The notes: generated by a model from the sequence alone, not told the origin. DNA of 64,000 nucleotides from Morganella psychrotolerans (GCF_001676155.1 NZ_LZEW01000003.1:1-64000); one strand, 5' to 3'. Shown: positions 20,820-31,210, numbered from the stretch's first letter. Numbers and translations: made by a program.

Positions 20820-23102
20820 TTAAGTATAGTCCGGATTTGCCCGCAGGCGGCGCGCTGCTTCCACCATGTTTGCCAGGGCTTTGCGGGTTTCATCCCAGCC
20901 ACGGGTTTTCAGACCACAGTCTGGGTTGACCCACAGGCGCTCAACGGCAATTTTATCCGCCGCTTTGCGCAACAATGCTTCCATCCATTCCACTTCCGGG
21001 ACATTCGGTGAGTGAATGTCATAAACACCCGGTCCAATCTCATTCGGATAGTCAAAATCTTCAAATACTTCCAGCAGTTCCATATCGGAGCGTGATGTTT
21101 CGATAGTGATCACATCCGCATCCAGCGCAGCAATTGAGTCCATAATGTCATTGAATTCGCAGTAACACATGTGGGTGTGGATCTGGGTATCATTATCTGC
21201 AACTGAGGCATTCAGACGGAATGCATCCACCGCCCACGTCAGATAATCCGCCCATTCTGCGCGGCGCAGCGGCAAGCCTTCGCGCAGTGCCGGTTCGTCG
21301 ATCTGAATAATGCCGATCCCCGCTTTCTGCAGGTCATCCACTTCATCACGCAGTGCCAGCGCAATCTGTTTGGCGATAGTTTCACGGCTGATATCTTCAC
21401 GCGGGAATGACCAGCACAGAATGGTGATAGGTCCGGTTAACATGCCTTTTACCGGTTTGCTGGTGAGGGATTGTGCATAAGTCGCCCATTCGACGGTGAT
21501 TGGCTCCGGACGGCTGATATCACCGATGATTACCGGCGGTTTAACACAGCGGGAGCCATAGCTCTGTACCCAGCCGTTTTGAGTGAAAACGTAGCCGTCG
21601 AGATGCTCCCCGAAGTATTCCACCATGTCATTGCGCTCGGCTTCGCCGTGTACCAGCACATCCAGCCCGAGCCGTTCCTGCTCATTAATTGCCTGCTTAA
21701 TATGTTCTGAGATATTAGTGCGGTAGAACGCTTTATCGATATTCCCTTTTTTGAAATTCAGCCGCAGCCCGCGAATTTCCGTGGTTTGCGGGAAAGAGCC
21801 GATGGTAGTTGTCGGCCACAGCGGCAGATTAAAACGACTGCGCTGGGCTTTTGCCCGCGCTTCATAAGGCGCATCACGCTCACTGTCCCGGGCTGTGATG
21901 GCTGCCAGACGTGCTGCCACATCCGCATTATGCACACGTTTTGAGTAACGCCGCGCTGTGATTGGCGCACTGTACGTATCCAGTGCGGCAATATCATTCG
22001 CTGAACCACTGTTGACTGCGCGGGTCAGCAGTGCCAGTTCCTCACATTTTTGCTGTGCGAATGCAAACCAGCTTTTTACTTCTTCATCTAATTTTGTCTC
22101 TTCGCGCAGATCAATCGGGCTGTGCAGCAGAGAGCAGGAGGTGCCGATCCACAAATCCCGCTTGCCGGTGATCGCCTGCACTGAATCATATTTAGCACGG
22201 AGATCCGTACGCCATACATTGCGCCCGTTAATCAGTCCCAGAGAGAGCAGCCAGTCTGCCGGTAATGCATTATGGATAGCCTGAATATCATCATTGCCCG
22301 CAATAAAATCGACATGCAGCCCCTGCACTGGCAGTTCGCGGATTAGTGGTAAGTGATGACTGACACTGTCAAAATAGGTGGTCAGGAGTAATTTACTGTG
22401 TCCCTGTAATGCATCGTATGCCGTACGATAAGCATCCTGCCACTCTTTTGGCAAATCCAGCACCAGTGCGGGTTCATCAACCTGAACCCATTCAATACCG
22501 CGCTCTGCCAGTTTTACCAGCACCGTTTTATAGGCTGCTAACAGTGACGGCAGTAATGATAGGCGGTCAAATGATGCACCTTTCACTTTCCCCAACCACA
22601 GATAGGTTACCGGTCCGAGCAGTACCGGCTTGATATTAAAGCCCTGCGCCAGTGCTTCATCCACTTCGTCAAACAGTTGCTGCCAACTGACACTGAAGGT
22701 TTGCCCGCGCTGAAATTCCGGCACAATATAGTGATAATTGGTGTTAAACCATTTGGTCATTTCTGATGCGGCTGCCGGTTCGCCGGTTGGCGCACGACCA
22801 CGGGCGATACGGAACAAGGTATCAAGGTCAATCTGACCATCCGCACTTGCATGACGCGGCGGTACATTGCCGAACAGCAGACTGGTACCCAGCACATGGT
22901 CATACCATGCGAAATCTCCCACAGGCAATAATTCAACTCCTGCCTCTTTTTGCTGCTGCCAGTGACGCAGACGCAGTTCCCGCCCAGTTTCGTGTAATTC
23001 TTCCTGTGAAACTTGTCCTGCCCAATAACTCTCAAGTGCTTTTTTCAGCTCTCTTTTCAAGCCGATACGCGGAAAACCCAGTGTGTGATTATGTGTTGTC
23101 AT
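20820..23102 (-). CDS. metE: cobalamin-independent methionine synthase MetE
   Basis: Transfers the methyl group of 5-methyltetrahydropteroyltriglutamate to homocysteine without B12. It has 760 residues (E. coli 753). N-terminal [19 protein letters not shown]; the catalytic half has the zinc ligands in [12 protein letters not shown] and [27 protein letters not shown] is also typical. Divergent from its activator gene metR. An A9 run lies directly before the ATG in the 5' untranslated region. Confidence 0.97.
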   Translation of the reverse strand: MTTHNHTLGFPRIGLKRELKKALESYWAGQVSQEELHETGRELRLRHWQQQKEAGVELLPVGDFAWYDHVLGTSLLFGNVPPRHASADGQIDLDTLFRIARGRAPTGEPAAASEMTKWFNTNYHYIVPEFQRGQTFSVSWQQLFDEVDEALAQGFNIKPVLLGPVTYLWLGKVKGASFDRLSLLPSLLAAYKTVLVKLAERGIEWVQVDEPALVLDLPKEWQDAYRTAYDALQGHSKLLLTTYFDSVSHHLPLIRELPVQGLHVDFIAGNDDIQAIHNALPADWLLSLGLINGRNVWRTDLRAKYDSVQAITGKRDLWIGTSCSLLHSPIDLREETKLDEEVKSWFAFAQQKCEELALLTRAVNSGSANDIAALDTYSAPITARRYSKRVHNADVAARLAAITARDSERDAPYEARAKAQRSRFNLPLWPTTTIGSFPQTTEIRGLRLNFKKGNIDKAFYRTNISEHIKQAINEQERLGLDVLVHGEAERNDMVEYFGEHLDGYVFTQNGWVQSYGSRCVKPPVIIGDISRPEPITVEWATYAQSLTSKPVKGMLTGPITILCWSFPREDISRETIAKQIALALRDEVDDLQKAGIGIIQIDEPALREGLPLRRAEWADYLTWAVDAFRLNASVADNDTQIHTHMCYCEFNDIMDSIAALDADVITIETSRSDMELLEVFEDFDYPNEIGPGVYDIHSPNVPEVEWMEALLRKAADKIAVERLWVNPDCGLKTRGWDETRKALANMVEAARRLRANPDYT

Positions 23103-23211
23103 AAAAAAAAATCCCCGTCATTTAGCCATCCAGATGTTTACACATCCATAATCAGCGGGTACTGTATAAGAAACAAGCGCAGATTATTCATTGCTAACCT
23201 GAAGGTTTCTC
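23103..23211. promoter_or_regulatory. metE-metR divergent control region
   Basis: A 109-base spacer between divergent metE and metR. TGAAGGTTTCTCA (23200-23212) matches the MetR consensus TGAA-N2-T-N2-TTCA at all but one position, though it touches the metR start. AGATGTTTACACATCC (about 23130-23145) is a weak two-box MetJ-like site. No cobalamin riboswitch is seen. Confidence 0.45.
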
Positions 23212-24174
23212 ATGATAGAAATAAAACACTTAAAAACGATTCAGGCTCTGAATCAGTCCGGCTCACTGGCGGGTGCAGCAAATGCGCTGCATCAGACACA
23301 ATCCGCCCTTTCTCATCAGTTCAGTGAACTGGAGCACCGGCTGGGCTTCCGGATTTTTATCCGCAAAACACAGCCTCTGCAATTTACGCCTCAGGGACAG
23401 GTACTGTTACAGCTTGCCGGACAGATATTGCCGCTGGTTAAAGATGCTATCCGGGAATGCAATGAACCGGGGCTGAGCGCACTGCGGGTCGCGATTGAGT
23501 GCCACAGTTGTATTCAGTGGCTGACACCTGCGCTGGCGAATTTCCGCGAGAACTGGCCGCAGATTAATGTGGATTTCACCTCAGGAGTCAGTTTTGATCC
23601 GCAGCCGGAACTGCTCAAACGGGAGCTGGATGTGGTGCTCACCTCTGATATTGATGAGCAGCACAACGGTAAACTGACTTACACGCCGCTGTTTGATTAT
23701 GAGGTGAAGCTGGTGGTCGCACCGGAGCACCCGCTGGCACAGCGCCTGATTATCCAGCCACAGGATCTGGGAAGTGACACGCTGCTGATATACCCGGTAC
23801 AGCGCCAGCGCTTTGATATCTGGCGGCGCTTCCTGCAACCGGCGGGCGTGTCTCCGCAGGTAAAAACGGTGGATAACACACTGTTGCTGATTCAGATGGT
23901 TGCCGCACGGATGGGGATCGCTGCACTGCCGCACTGGGCGGTAGAGAATTTTGAAAAACAGGGGCTGGTGGTGACAAAAACCTTAGGGGACGGATTGTGG
24001 AGCCGGCTGTATGCCGCAAACCGCAGCGGAGAACAGCGCCAGCCGGCTATTGAGTCATTTATTCGTTGTGCGCGTCAGCACGCGGTGGACAATCTGCCTT
24101 TTGTAAAGACGGCTTCAGTATCCATACCCGGTGTACCCACAGCGATGCAACAATCAGGCTTGCACCTATGCTGA
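23212..24174 (+). CDS. metR: LysR-type activator of methionine synthesis MetR
   Basis: LysR-family regulator that uses homocysteine as co-effector to activate metE and metH. It has 320 residues (E. coli 317). The N-terminal HTH has [20 protein letters not shown]. The effector domain contains [14 protein letters not shown] and [13 protein letters not shown]. Its last 116 bases overlap the 3' end of the convergent yigM gene; the overlapped tail is the variable end of the protein. Confidence 0.96.
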   Translation: MIEIKHLKTIQALNQSGSLAGAANALHQTQSALSHQFSELEHRLGFRIFIRKTQPLQFTPQGQVLLQLAGQILPLVKDAIRECNEPGLSALRVAIECHSCIQWLTPALANFRENWPQINVDFTSGVSFDPQPELLKRELDVVLTSDIDEQHNGKLTYTPLFDYEVKLVVAPEHPLAQRLIIQPQDLGSDTLLIYPVQRQRFDIWRRFLQPAGVSPQVKTVDNTLLLIQMVAARMGIAALPHWAVENFEKQGLVVTKTLGDGLWSRLYAANRSGEQRQPAIESFIRCARQHAVDNLPFVKTASVSIPGVPTAMQQSGLHLC

Positions 24175-24958
24175 ACGTGAGCCAGTCAGGATGCTGCTGC
24201 CATATGGCAAAGTTAACCAATAACCCCGCCGGAACCATCATGTTATTCATGATAGCGAGAGTTCCGGCGTCAACCTGAGTGGCACCGTAGTTCCACATAA
24301 AGTAACCGATACCGGATGCGCCGATCCCCAGCCACAGCAGAACACCCCACTGTAACTGTGTTGACGGCATTTTGGCGAAATTCCCAAACAGCAACCAGCC
24401 CGCCAGCGCCACCACACACGCGCCGAGATAGAACCACGAAAATGCCGTACGCTGCACCAGCGGATGAACTTCCATCAGCCGTTTATACCCCACCTGCCCG
24501 ACAGCAAAGAAAATATTCGCCAGCTGAACCAGGATCAGTCCTTTCCAGAATGAATCACTGAGATGATCATAGCGGATAACCGCCGCACCAATCACCGCCA
24601 GCAGTGAGCTGAACACATAGCCCCAACGCAGCCCGCGCCGCTCAAGCAGATCGTAAATCAGCGTCACATAGAGTGGAGTCAGTACCGTGAACAGCAGAAA
24701 TTCAGCGACTGTCAGATAGTTATAGGCATGAAAAACAAACAGATACATAATGCCGAGCTGACATGCGCCCACTGCCATATAGAGCAGAATGACTTTCGGG
24801 GCAATGCCGCGCCAGCGCAGAAACGGCAGGAAAATCACTGCCGCCAGCGATACACGGACTAATACAGAGAACCAACTATCAACCTGACCGGCGAGATATT
24901 CGCCAATCAGGCTGAATGATGCGGCCCATAAAATGGTGGTAATAATCAGTAACGGCAT
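24059..24958 (-). CDS. yigM: EamA-type transporter, YigM-like (biotin uptake)
   Basis: Inner-membrane protein of the drug/metabolite (EamA) superfamily with about ten membrane segments, 299 residues. In E. coli yigM lies next to metR and encodes a biotin transporter, so position and family agree. N-terminus [21 protein letters not shown] and the second repeat [19 protein letters not shown] are visible. The ATG at 24958 is four bases from the stop of yjcE, suggesting cotranscription; in E. coli those two are far apart. Confidence 0.85.
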   Translation of the reverse strand: MPLLIITTILWAASFSLIGEYLAGQVDSWFSVLVRVSLAAVIFLPFLRWRGIAPKVILLYMAVGACQLGIMYLFVFHAYNYLTVAEFLLFTVLTPLYVTLIYDLLERRGLRWGYVFSSLLAVIGAAVIRYDHLSDSFWKGLILVQLANIFFAVGQVGYKRLMEVHPLVQRTAFSWFYLGACVVALAGWLLFGNFAKMPSTQLQWGVLLWLGIGASGIGYFMWNYGATQVDAGTLAIMNNMMVPAGLLVNFAIWQQHPDWLTFSIGASLIVASLWVHRVWILKPSLQKADCPPRADAHNE

Positions 24959-24961
24959 CGG

Positions 24962-26611
24962 TTATGTTTCTTTCTCGACAAGCAGGGCTTCCAGTAAATC
25001 CAGATCATGCAACAACAGTTGCAGTGTTTCATTACTGATATTACGGGTCGCGCGCTGGTGATACAGTTCCCCGCGCTCCGCACGCAGTGCAGTCAGACGA
25101 AAGCGCCGCTCCAGGTCTTCCACCTTCAGGTTATATTCCATTTCATCATCATTGGCTGTTCGCCGCCGCAGATGACCGGCAACCCTCGATGCCACCTCAC
25201 TGATGGCTTCCGCATCCAGCGCTTCATCAGAACTGGCGGACAAACGCTCTTCCATTTTGCCGATACTGACAATCGCGACTTCTGCCATTGCGGCTCTCGC
25301 TACGCGGATTTCATTGGCATCAGCCGCTTTATCGCCGACATGAACACCTTTGAGCAGAAACGGCAGCGAAACCACGCCCATAAACAGTGACAACAAAATG
25401 ACACCGGCAGCGATAAAGATCATCTGATAACGCGCCGGGAATGGTGTGCCGTCAGGCAGAAACAGCGGAATAGAGAGCACACCGGCAAGAGTTATCGCCC
25501 CGCGCACACCGGCAAATGATGCCAGCCACAGCTCACGGGTTGTGTAGTGACTGAAATCCAGCGGTTTGCGTTTTAAGGTCAGGCGGCTGACGGTTTTCAT
25601 CATCCATAACCAGCAGAAACGCAGCACCAGCAGCGCAAAATAGATAACAATAACAGCGGTAAACAGCATCCAGACTTCAACTGTCGGGTCAAGTTCCGCT
25701 TCAATAACAGACACCTGCCAGATCCCCGGCAGTTGCAGCCCGAGCATGATAAAGACCAGTCCGTTAAAGACAAATTCCAGCATGCCCCAGACATTATCTG
25801 CCCGCAGGCGCATCGCCAGCGGTGCATTGCGGATAACCCCGGATTTACTGATGGTCATCCCGGCGGCAACCGCAGCGAGGATCCCGGAGAAACCGATATG
25901 TTCTGCAATCAGATAAGAGGCGAACGGCAGCAGTAACATAAAGACGATTTGTGTTGCAGGGTCGTCCCCGCTCCAGCGACTCATCAGCCGCAGGGATTTA
26001 CTGTACAGCCAGGTAACCGCGATCCCCGCCAGTAACCCGCCAATCGCCACTTTAAAGAATTCAATCGTGACGCCGGTGACAGTAAACACCATGGTACCCA
26101 TGACAATTGCCACGGCAAATTTCAGTGCAACCAGACCGGAGGCGTCATTCATCAGCGCCTCGCCTTCCAGTATCCCCATCATCTGTTTCGGGATACGTCC
26201 TTTTCCGACAATGGAAGAAAGTGCCACCGCATCTGTCGGCGACAAGACTGCCGCCAGCGCAAAGGCAGGTATCAGCTCAATCCCCGGCATCAGCCAGTAG
26301 ATAAGATAGCCAATCCCGATAACCGTTACCAGCACCAGGAACAGCACAAGAATGGAGATTTCCCGCCCTTTCTGCATAAATTCCCGGGTCGGGGTTTTCC
26401 AGCCGTCAACAAACAGCAAAGGCGGAATAAGCAGAACAAGGAACAGTTCAGGGTCAAAGGTGACATGCAGCCCAAACTGCGGGAAGGCAAGCAAAGCTCC
26501 CATCGCTATCTGAATGATAGGTAACGGAATGCGATACGGGATCATTTTGGTGAGAACACCTGACACCGACACCATCAGAATCAAAATAAGAATCGTAAAG
26601 AATATTTCCAT
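24962..26611 (-). CDS. yjcE: CPA1-family Na+/H+ antiporter YjcE
   Basis: Predicted inner-membrane sodium/proton exchanger. From ATG 26611 (MEIFFTILILILMVSVSG) it has 549 residues, the same as E. coli YjcE. Family motifs are LAAVLSPTDAVALSSI, EGEALMNDASGLVALKFA (ion-binding Asp) and SFAGVRGAITLAG. A hydrophilic helical C-terminal tail follows from about residue 420. The open frame upstream of 26611 is unsupported. In E. coli it lies beside ghxP, as here. Confidence 0.93.
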   Translation of the reverse strand: MEIFFTILILILMVSVSGVLTKMIPYRIPLPIIQIAMGALLAFPQFGLHVTFDPELFLVLLIPPLLFVDGWKTPTREFMQKGREISILVLFLVLVTVIGIGYLIYWLMPGIELIPAFALAAVLSPTDAVALSSIVGKGRIPKQMMGILEGEALMNDASGLVALKFAVAIVMGTMVFTVTGVTIEFFKVAIGGLLAGIAVTWLYSKSLRLMSRWSGDDPATQIVFMLLLPFASYLIAEHIGFSGILAAVAAGMTISKSGVIRNAPLAMRLRADNVWGMLEFVFNGLVFIMLGLQLPGIWQVSVIEAELDPTVEVWMLFTAVIVIYFALLVLRFCWLWMMKTVSRLTLKRKPLDFSHYTTRELWLASFAGVRGAITLAGVLSIPLFLPDGTPFPARYQMIFIAAGVILLSLFMGVVSLPFLLKGVHVGDKAADANEIRVARAAMAEVAIVSIGKMEERLSASSDEALDAEAISEVASRVAGHLRRRTANDDEMEYNLKVEDLERRFRLTALRAERGELYHQRATRNISNETLQLLLHDLDLLEALLVEKET

Positions 26612-26665
26612 ATTGCCCTTACTGAACTTAGGGCAATGTGCCCGCTGACTAAAGAAAGATACCTG

Positions 26666-26741
26666 TATACCCTTATTCATTCAAACCGCAGGTTCGTTGG
26701 CGGCATGAAGCCCGCCCGCATTTTGAATGACGTTGGGTATA
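26666..26741 (+). repeat. MITE-like repeat, short copy C (76 bp)
   Basis: Both ends of the family (TATACCCTTATTCATTCAA and TTGAATGACGTTGGGTATA) with an internal deletion; the middle is GGCGGCATGAAGCCCGCC, itself a small hairpin. It lies in the 26612-26958 gap between yjcE and ghxP, which otherwise contains only the ghxP terminator. Confidence 0.85.
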
Positions 26742-26811
26742 ATAACGACACAAAAAGCCGTAATAAGATGCCAAAGGAGAAAAATATTACCGTCTTCTGT
26801 CACTATCATAC

Positions 26812-26848
26812 AAAAAAAACAGCGACGAATGCGTTATTCATCGCTGCT
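26812..26848 (-). terminator. terminator after ghxP
   Basis: Minus-strand hairpin AGCAGCGATGAAT-AACGC-ATTCGTCGCTG followed by an uninterrupted T8. It lies about 110 bases past the ghxP stop and separates it from yjcE. Confidence 0.85.
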
Positions 26849-26958
26849 ATTTTATCGTCTCATGCCATCAGGGCGGGCAATTAATTAACATTTTAAGATA
26901 AATCGTACAAATACAGTGCATCATCACCACCAGTCAACGTTCAGCGGCGGCTTATCAC

Positions 26959-28305
26959 TTATATAGCCCAGCCACCAGCATAAAATGCTACTAATGCAAT
27001 CGCGATCAGAACAGTGCCGACATTCAGCTTGCGCCATTCCCCGCCGACAATGCGACCAATCACTAATGATGCAAAGCCCAGCATGATCCCGGTCACAATG
27101 TTCCCGGTCAGAACAATAAAGACCGCGCACAGTAGCCCGGACATTGCGCCGACGAAATCACCGAAATCCAGTTTGCTGACATTGCTTAACATCAGCAGAC
27201 CAACATACATCAGTGCCGGTGCGGTTGCATAAGCCGGTACCAGGTAAGAAAGTGGCGAGAGGAACAGGATCAGCAGGAACATGACGCCGACCACGGTCGC
27301 CGTCAGCCCGGTGCGACCACCGGCTGCGGCACCGGCAGCTGATTCAATATACACCGCCGCAGGTGCGGCACCGACCATCCCTGCCAGAATGCTGCTGACG
27401 GAGTCTGTCGTCAGTGCGCGTCCGCCGCTGATAATCTGATTGTCTTTATCCAGCAGATTCGCCTGACCGGCAACCGCGCGGATTGTCCCGGTTGCATCAA
27501 ATACCGCTGTCATGACCAGCGCCAGCACGGTCGGCAGAACAACCGGCTGCAAGGCACCTTTAATATCCATGCTGAAGAAGAGAGACAGACCATCATCCCC
27601 GAGAGAAGGAAGCTTAAAGAAGCCCTGATATTTAACGGACGGATCAAAAATCAGCCCGATAACGGAAATGGCAATAATCACCAGCAATACCGCACCAGGC
27701 ACTTTCAGTTTTTCCAGACCAAAAATAACCGCCAGACCCGCCAGCGCCATAATGACCGGAAATGAGGTGAAATCACCCAGGACAACCGGCATGCCGGCAA
27801 ACGGGTTTTTGATGACTAAATTAATGTTGGTTGCCGCGATCAGCAACAGAAACAGACCGATACCGATCCCAGTACCGTGAGCAATTCCCAGGGGAATATT
27901 GCGCAGGATCCAGGTGCGGATGCCGGTCACGGAAATCAGGGTAAACAATATCCCCATCAGGAAAACCGCACCGAGAACAACCGGGATAGAAATATTCTGT
28001 CCGATAACCATACTGAATGCAGTAAATGCAGTCAGGGAAATAGCACAGCCGATAGCCATCGGTAAATTAGCCCATAAGCCCATCAGCAGAGAGCCTAATC
28101 CCGCGACCAGACAGGTTGCGATAAAAACAGCCGTATGCGGGAAACCCGCCTGACCTAACATCCCCGGTACAACAATAACGGAGTAAACCATCGCCAGAAA
28201 CGTGGTCATCCCGGCTAATACTTCCCGGCGGACAGTGGTGCCGCGCTCGGTTAATTTAAAGAAACTGTCTAATTTGCACCCACTCTCTGGCTGTGTCGCG
28301 GACAT
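26959..28305 (-). CDS. ghxP: guanine/hypoxanthine permease GhxP (YjcD)
   Basis: High-affinity purine-base/proton symporter of the AzgA-type NCS2 family in the inner membrane. It has 448 residues (E. coli 449) and around 12-14 membrane segments. It shares long blocks with E. coli Yjc[57 protein letters not shown] and the C-terminal [10 protein letters not shown]. PurR-like boxes upstream agree with PurR control known for the E. coli gene. Confidence 0.94.
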   Translation of the reverse strand: MSATQPESGCKLDSFFKLTERGTTVRREVLAGMTTFLAMVYSVIVVPGMLGQAGFPHTAVFIATCLVAGLGSLLMGLWANLPMAIGCAISLTAFTAFSMVIGQNISIPVVLGAVFLMGILFTLISVTGIRTWILRNIPLGIAHGTGIGIGLFLLLIAATNINLVIKNPFAGMPVVLGDFTSFPVIMALAGLAVIFGLEKLKVPGAVLLVIIAISVIGLIFDPSVKYQGFFKLPSLGDDGLSLFFSMDIKGALQPVVLPTVLALVMTAVFDATGTIRAVAGQANLLDKDNQIISGGRALTTDSVSSILAGMVGAAPAAVYIESAAGAAAGGRTGLTATVVGVMFLLILFLSPLSYLVPAYATAPALMYVGLLMLSNVSKLDFGDFVGAMSGLLCAVFIVLTGNIVTGIMLGFASLVIGRIVGGEWRKLNVGTVLIAIALVAFYAGGWAI

Positions 28306-28340
28306 GTAATCACCTGTGTTAATGAATTCGTTTCACATCG

Positions 28341-28466
28341 GCGTAAACGATTGCGTTTTACTGAAAACTGACAGGTGCCGGATAAAAACAGAACCGGACA
28401 GACAGAACGCAAACGTTTGGCTTTTAACTGACAAAAAGATGTGATTTTTGAAGCAAACGATTATCT
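28341..28466. promoter_or_regulatory. cluster of PurR-like boxes upstream of ghxP
   Basis: ACGCAAACGTTTGGCT (28407-28422) is a near-consensus PurR operator (ACGCAAACGTTTGCGT). GCGTAAACGATTGCGT (28341-28356) and a weaker AAGCAAACGATTATCT (28451-28466) flank it. They occupy the spacer between divergent ghxP and the M15 peptidase gene, close to ghxP. Confidence 0.75.
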
Positions 28467-28570
28467 TAGGAAAAATCGCCATAATCAAGGCTCAAACCGG
28501 GAATTTTTTCACATAAAACAGCCCTGCGCGATACTATCGTGTTTTCCGGTTACTGACAGCAGGTTTAATA

Positions 28571-29404
28571 ATGAAACTGAGCACGCTATTCTTACCCGCT
28601 TTTTTACTGTTTGCAGGACTGAAGACAGCACAGGCGGCAGTCACTCCGCTTAGCCCGGACACCTGCCGCGCCCTGAGTGCGCTCAGTATTATTGCGCCGG
28701 ACAACCCGGTGCCTTGTAAGCGCCTGGTCAATGTGGATGTGCAATTTATTAATTTTCAGGGCGAAACACAGACCGGAACCATCACTGTGCTGGATGTGAC
28801 AGCACCCGAAACACAGGCGCTGTTTGCGGATTTGTACCGGAAAAAATTCCCGCTGAATACTGTTCAGCCCATTGATGTCTTCGGCGGAGATGATGAGGCG
28901 TCGATGGCGGCAAATAATACCTCTGCGTTTAACGGACGCCGCCAGGTCAACCAGAAAGCCTGGTCAAAACATGCTTACGGCGTGGCAATTGATATCAATC
29001 CGCAGCAAAATCCTTACCGCTTCCGGGACAAGAACGGAAAAATAACCCTCAGCCCGCCGGGGTCTGCCGGCGCGCTGAGTAACAGAGAGAATATAAGCAA
29101 AGGCAGAATTGAAGCTGTTTTACCGCTGATTTTCAGTCATGGTTTTCTGCGCTGGGGTGGTGAATGGAAAAACCCGGTAGATTTTCAGCATGCCGAGATT
29201 GGCAGCTTTACCTTTATTAATCACCTTCTTGCACAACCGCTGCCCGCAGCACAAGCTGAATATGCCGCGTATGCCGCCCGTTACCGCGACTGTTTCAGTA
29301 AAAGCCGGGTAACGGATGAACTGCAACGCGCCCGGCAATGTGCTAAAAAAAAATCTGCGATGAACATCTGTTATGCGCCGAACATCAGCGCACCAGATTA
29401 CTGA
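28571..29404 (+). CDS. exported M15-family metallopeptidase (VanY-like)
   Basis: Periplasmic protein with signal peptide MKLSTLFLPAFLLFAGLKTAQA (cleavage near residue 22). The M15 zinc motifs are SKHAYGVAIDINP (ligands His about 134, Asp about 141) and GGEWKNPVDFQHAEI (His about 207), so it is a probable D-Ala-D-Ala-type carboxypeptidase or peptide-stem hydrolase. A 9-A run lies at 29345-29353. As written the frame goes on to 29404 and overlaps the convergent permease gene. With one A less it would end QCAKKNLR at 29363 (263 residues) with no overlap, so the C-terminus is doubtful. Four cysteines could form disulfides. Confidence 0.82.
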   Translation: MKLSTLFLPAFLLFAGLKTAQAAVTPLSPDTCRALSALSIIAPDNPVPCKRLVNVDVQFINFQGETQTGTITVLDVTAPETQALFADLYRKKFPLNTVQPIDVFGGDDEASMAANNTSAFNGRRQVNQKAWSKHAYGVAIDINPQQNPYRFRDKNGKITLSPPGSAGALSNRENISKGRIEAVLPLIFSHGFLRWGGEWKNPVDFQHAEIGSFTFINHLLAQPLPAAQAEYAAYAARYRDCFSKSRVTDELQRARQCAKKKSAMNICYAPNISAPDY

Positions 29405-30134
29405 TAAGCAGAGTCAGCCCCGCCAGCAGGATCACGATATTCAGGAAGCGGAAAAACGCCTCTTTCGGGATACGCATAGTAATATGCCGCCCCAGCACAA
29501 TACCGGCAATCATCGCGGGCAGAAACATCAGGGCAGTAATGGCGATTTCGCTGTTCCAATAAATCCCCATAATCAGGAAAATAATCACACGGGTTAATGT
29601 ACTGAAGCCAATCAATGTCGTCTGCGTGATACGAAAGCGGTTTTTATCCTCGATCCTTCCGGCGAAATAGATGGCATACACAAACCCGCCCGCACCGAAC
29701 AGAGCACTTAAAATTCCCCCGCCTATCCCGAACGGAACAATATATTTCTGCGAATAATGCCGCGCGCCCTTTTTAATAAAGAGGGAATACAGGGCATACA
29801 GCACAATAAACCCGCCGAGGAACACCGCCAGCATATCCGGATGCGTTTTCAGTAATATCGCCGCACCTATCAGACTGCCGCCTATCATCAGCGGGACCAT
29901 CCACTTCAGTTCACTGAAATCCGCTTTGCGCCCGTCGCGGGTGACATTAATCACTGCCGCGCCCAAGTCCATCAGCGCCAGCATCGGCACAATATGAGAG
30001 ACCGGGATAAAAAAAGCCAGAACCGGGCTGGCTATCAGCGCCGAGCCGAACCCGACCATGCCAAAAACCCAATAACCAAAAAAGAGTGTAATAAAACAAA
30101 TCAGAAAATCTGCCCATGGCAGGGTGTAGATCAT
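29385..30134 (-). CDS. TauE/SafE (TSUP) family permease
   Basis: Inner-membrane protein with about eight helices from the sulfite exporter TauE/SafE family. Halves begin GMVGFGSALIASPVLAFF and GIGGGILSALFGAGGFVYAIY, the typical glycine-rich repeats. ATG 30134 (MIYTLPWADF) is used; ATG 30161 is an in-frame alternative nine residues upstream, right against repeat copy D. Substrate unknown; relatives move sulfite, sulfoacetate or other organic anions. A divergent XRE-cupin gene is the likely regulator. Confidence 0.85.
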   Translation of the reverse strand: MIYTLPWADFLICFITLFFGYWVFGMVGFGSALIASPVLAFFIPVSHIVPMLALMDLGAAVINVTRDGRKADFSELKWMVPLMIGGSLIGAAILLKTHPDMLAVFLGGFIVLYALYSLFIKKGARHYSQKYIVPFGIGGGILSALFGAGGFVYAIYFAGRIEDKNRFRITQTTLIGFSTLTRVIIFLIMGIYWNSEIAITALMFLPAMIAGIVLGRHITMRIPKEAFFRFLNIVILLAGLTLLISNLVR

Positions 30135-30166
30135 AGTGGGAGTCCGTTTACTGACATACATTTAAT

Positions 30167-30293
30167 TATACCCAACGTCATTCAGGATGCAGGCAGGCGG
30201 CAAGGGAAGATAGACGGGGGAGCATACATTAGTATGTGACCCGGCTGGCTTCATGCGGCCAACGAACCTGCAGTTTGAATGAATAAGGGTATA
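30167..30293 (-). repeat. MITE-like palindromic repeat, full copy D (127 bp)
   Basis: Full copy in the opposite orientation to copy A. On the plus strand it starts TATACCCAACGTCATTCAGG and ends TTTGAATGAATAAGGGTATA. It fills most of the spacer between the divergent permease and regulator genes and so sits in their control region. Confidence 0.87.
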
Positions 30294-30430
30294 TGACCAT
30301 ACCGGATTATTTCATCTGATAAAATCACTATCTGATACATTATCTCCGGACAATCGCGGCTTACCGTCGTATAACAAGTATGCAATACTAACAGGATTAT
30401 CCTGCTGACTTCATTGGTATCCATTCAATT

Positions 30431-30988
30431 ATGCATAAAACCAGTGCCCATATCGGCCAGAAAGTGAAACTGCTGCGCCAGGCGCGTAACCTGTCGCTTA
30501 ATGACCTTTCAAAACTCTCCGGCATCTCGAAAGCCGCATTATCCAAACTGGAATCCGGTGATTCCAATCCGCGCATCGATACCCTGGAAGCCATCGCCGT
30601 TGCTCTGCGTTTTCCGCTGGGTGATTTGTTTACCGCAAGTAATGAAGGTTATCCCCGCTACGAACAAAACAAAACGTTCAAAGGGGAGTATGCAGAAGAT
30701 TTTAAATTCCGTGTCGGAATGGGGAATATTTCTGAGATCTGGCACCTGAAAATGATCCGTGGCGCGATTATTAACAGCCCGGCGCACAGTACCGGCACTC
30801 ACGAACACATCCTTATCCATCAGGGCACACTGATGATGCGCTTTAATGAGGATCTCACTGTCCTGCTGGAACCGGGTGATTTCTATGCCTTTTCCTGTGA
30901 TATTCCCCACTCCTATATCTGCATGGAAGGGGAACTGAGCGGCACGCTGGTTATGTCCTATTCACATATAGGACAAACTTCACCGTAG
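30431..30988 (+). CDS. XRE-cupin transcriptional regulator
   Basis: A 185-residue protein with an N-terminal HTH (residues about 8-62: LRQARNLSLNDLSKLSGIS...LSKLESGDSNPRIDTLEAIA) and a C-terminal cupin (about 100-180, HSTGTHEHILIHQG and LEPGDFYAFSCDIPHSY), which would bind a small molecule. Such regulators usually control an adjacent transporter or enzyme, here probably the divergent TauE-type permease (inference). The start is an ATG at 30431 with no strong ribosome site. Confidence 0.88.
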   Translation: MHKTSAHIGQKVKLLRQARNLSLNDLSKLSGISKAALSKLESGDSNPRIDTLEAIAVALRFPLGDLFTASNEGYPRYEQNKTFKGEYAEDFKFRVGMGNISEIWHLKMIRGAIINSPAHSTGTHEHILIHQGTLMMRFNEDLTVLLEPGDFYAFSCDIPHSYICMEGELSGTLVMSYSHIGQTSP

Positions 30989-30996
30989 TAACATTC

Positions 30997-31030
30997 TATA
31001 CCCGACGTCATTCAGGATGCAGGCTGACAG
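30997..31030 (-). repeat. partial MITE-like repeat copy E
   Basis: TATACCCGACGTCATTCAGG followed by ATGCAGGCTG equals one end of the repeat family (as in copy D). The other end is missing; unrelated palindromes follow directly. It is probably a truncated copy. Confidence 0.72.
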
Positions 31031-31174
31031 CAGCCCGGGGCCGGGCTGATAACGGGCAAAACGAAAAGTCGCTGTCAATACATCCCTGTAAGCTCAGGCA
31101 TGCCATCCATGCCGCACATGCTTTTCGTTCCTCTGCCCGTTATCTGCCTTTTATATGGGCATTTATAAAAGGCA
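31031..31174. repeat. cluster of three nested palindromes
   Basis: Three inverted repeats in a row. CAGCCCGG-GG-CCGGGCTG is at 31031-31048. A long element at 31048-31144 has arms GATAACGGGCA and ACGAAAAG facing CTTTTCGT and TGCCCGTTATC. TGCCTTTTATA / TATAAAAGGCA is at 31145-31174. They lie between the XRE-cupin gene and the end of ilvN. The long element resembles other enterobacterial intergenic palindromes, but I cannot name its family. No T-run marks any of them as a simple terminator. Confidence 0.75.
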
Positions 31175-31210
31175 GCCAGAGAGTCAAAGGCAGCATCCGG
31201 TATTATCACT

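Noticed and set aside
26636-26884. 82-codon open frame
   Set aside because: It runs through repeat copy C and the ghxP terminator and has no protein-like composition.
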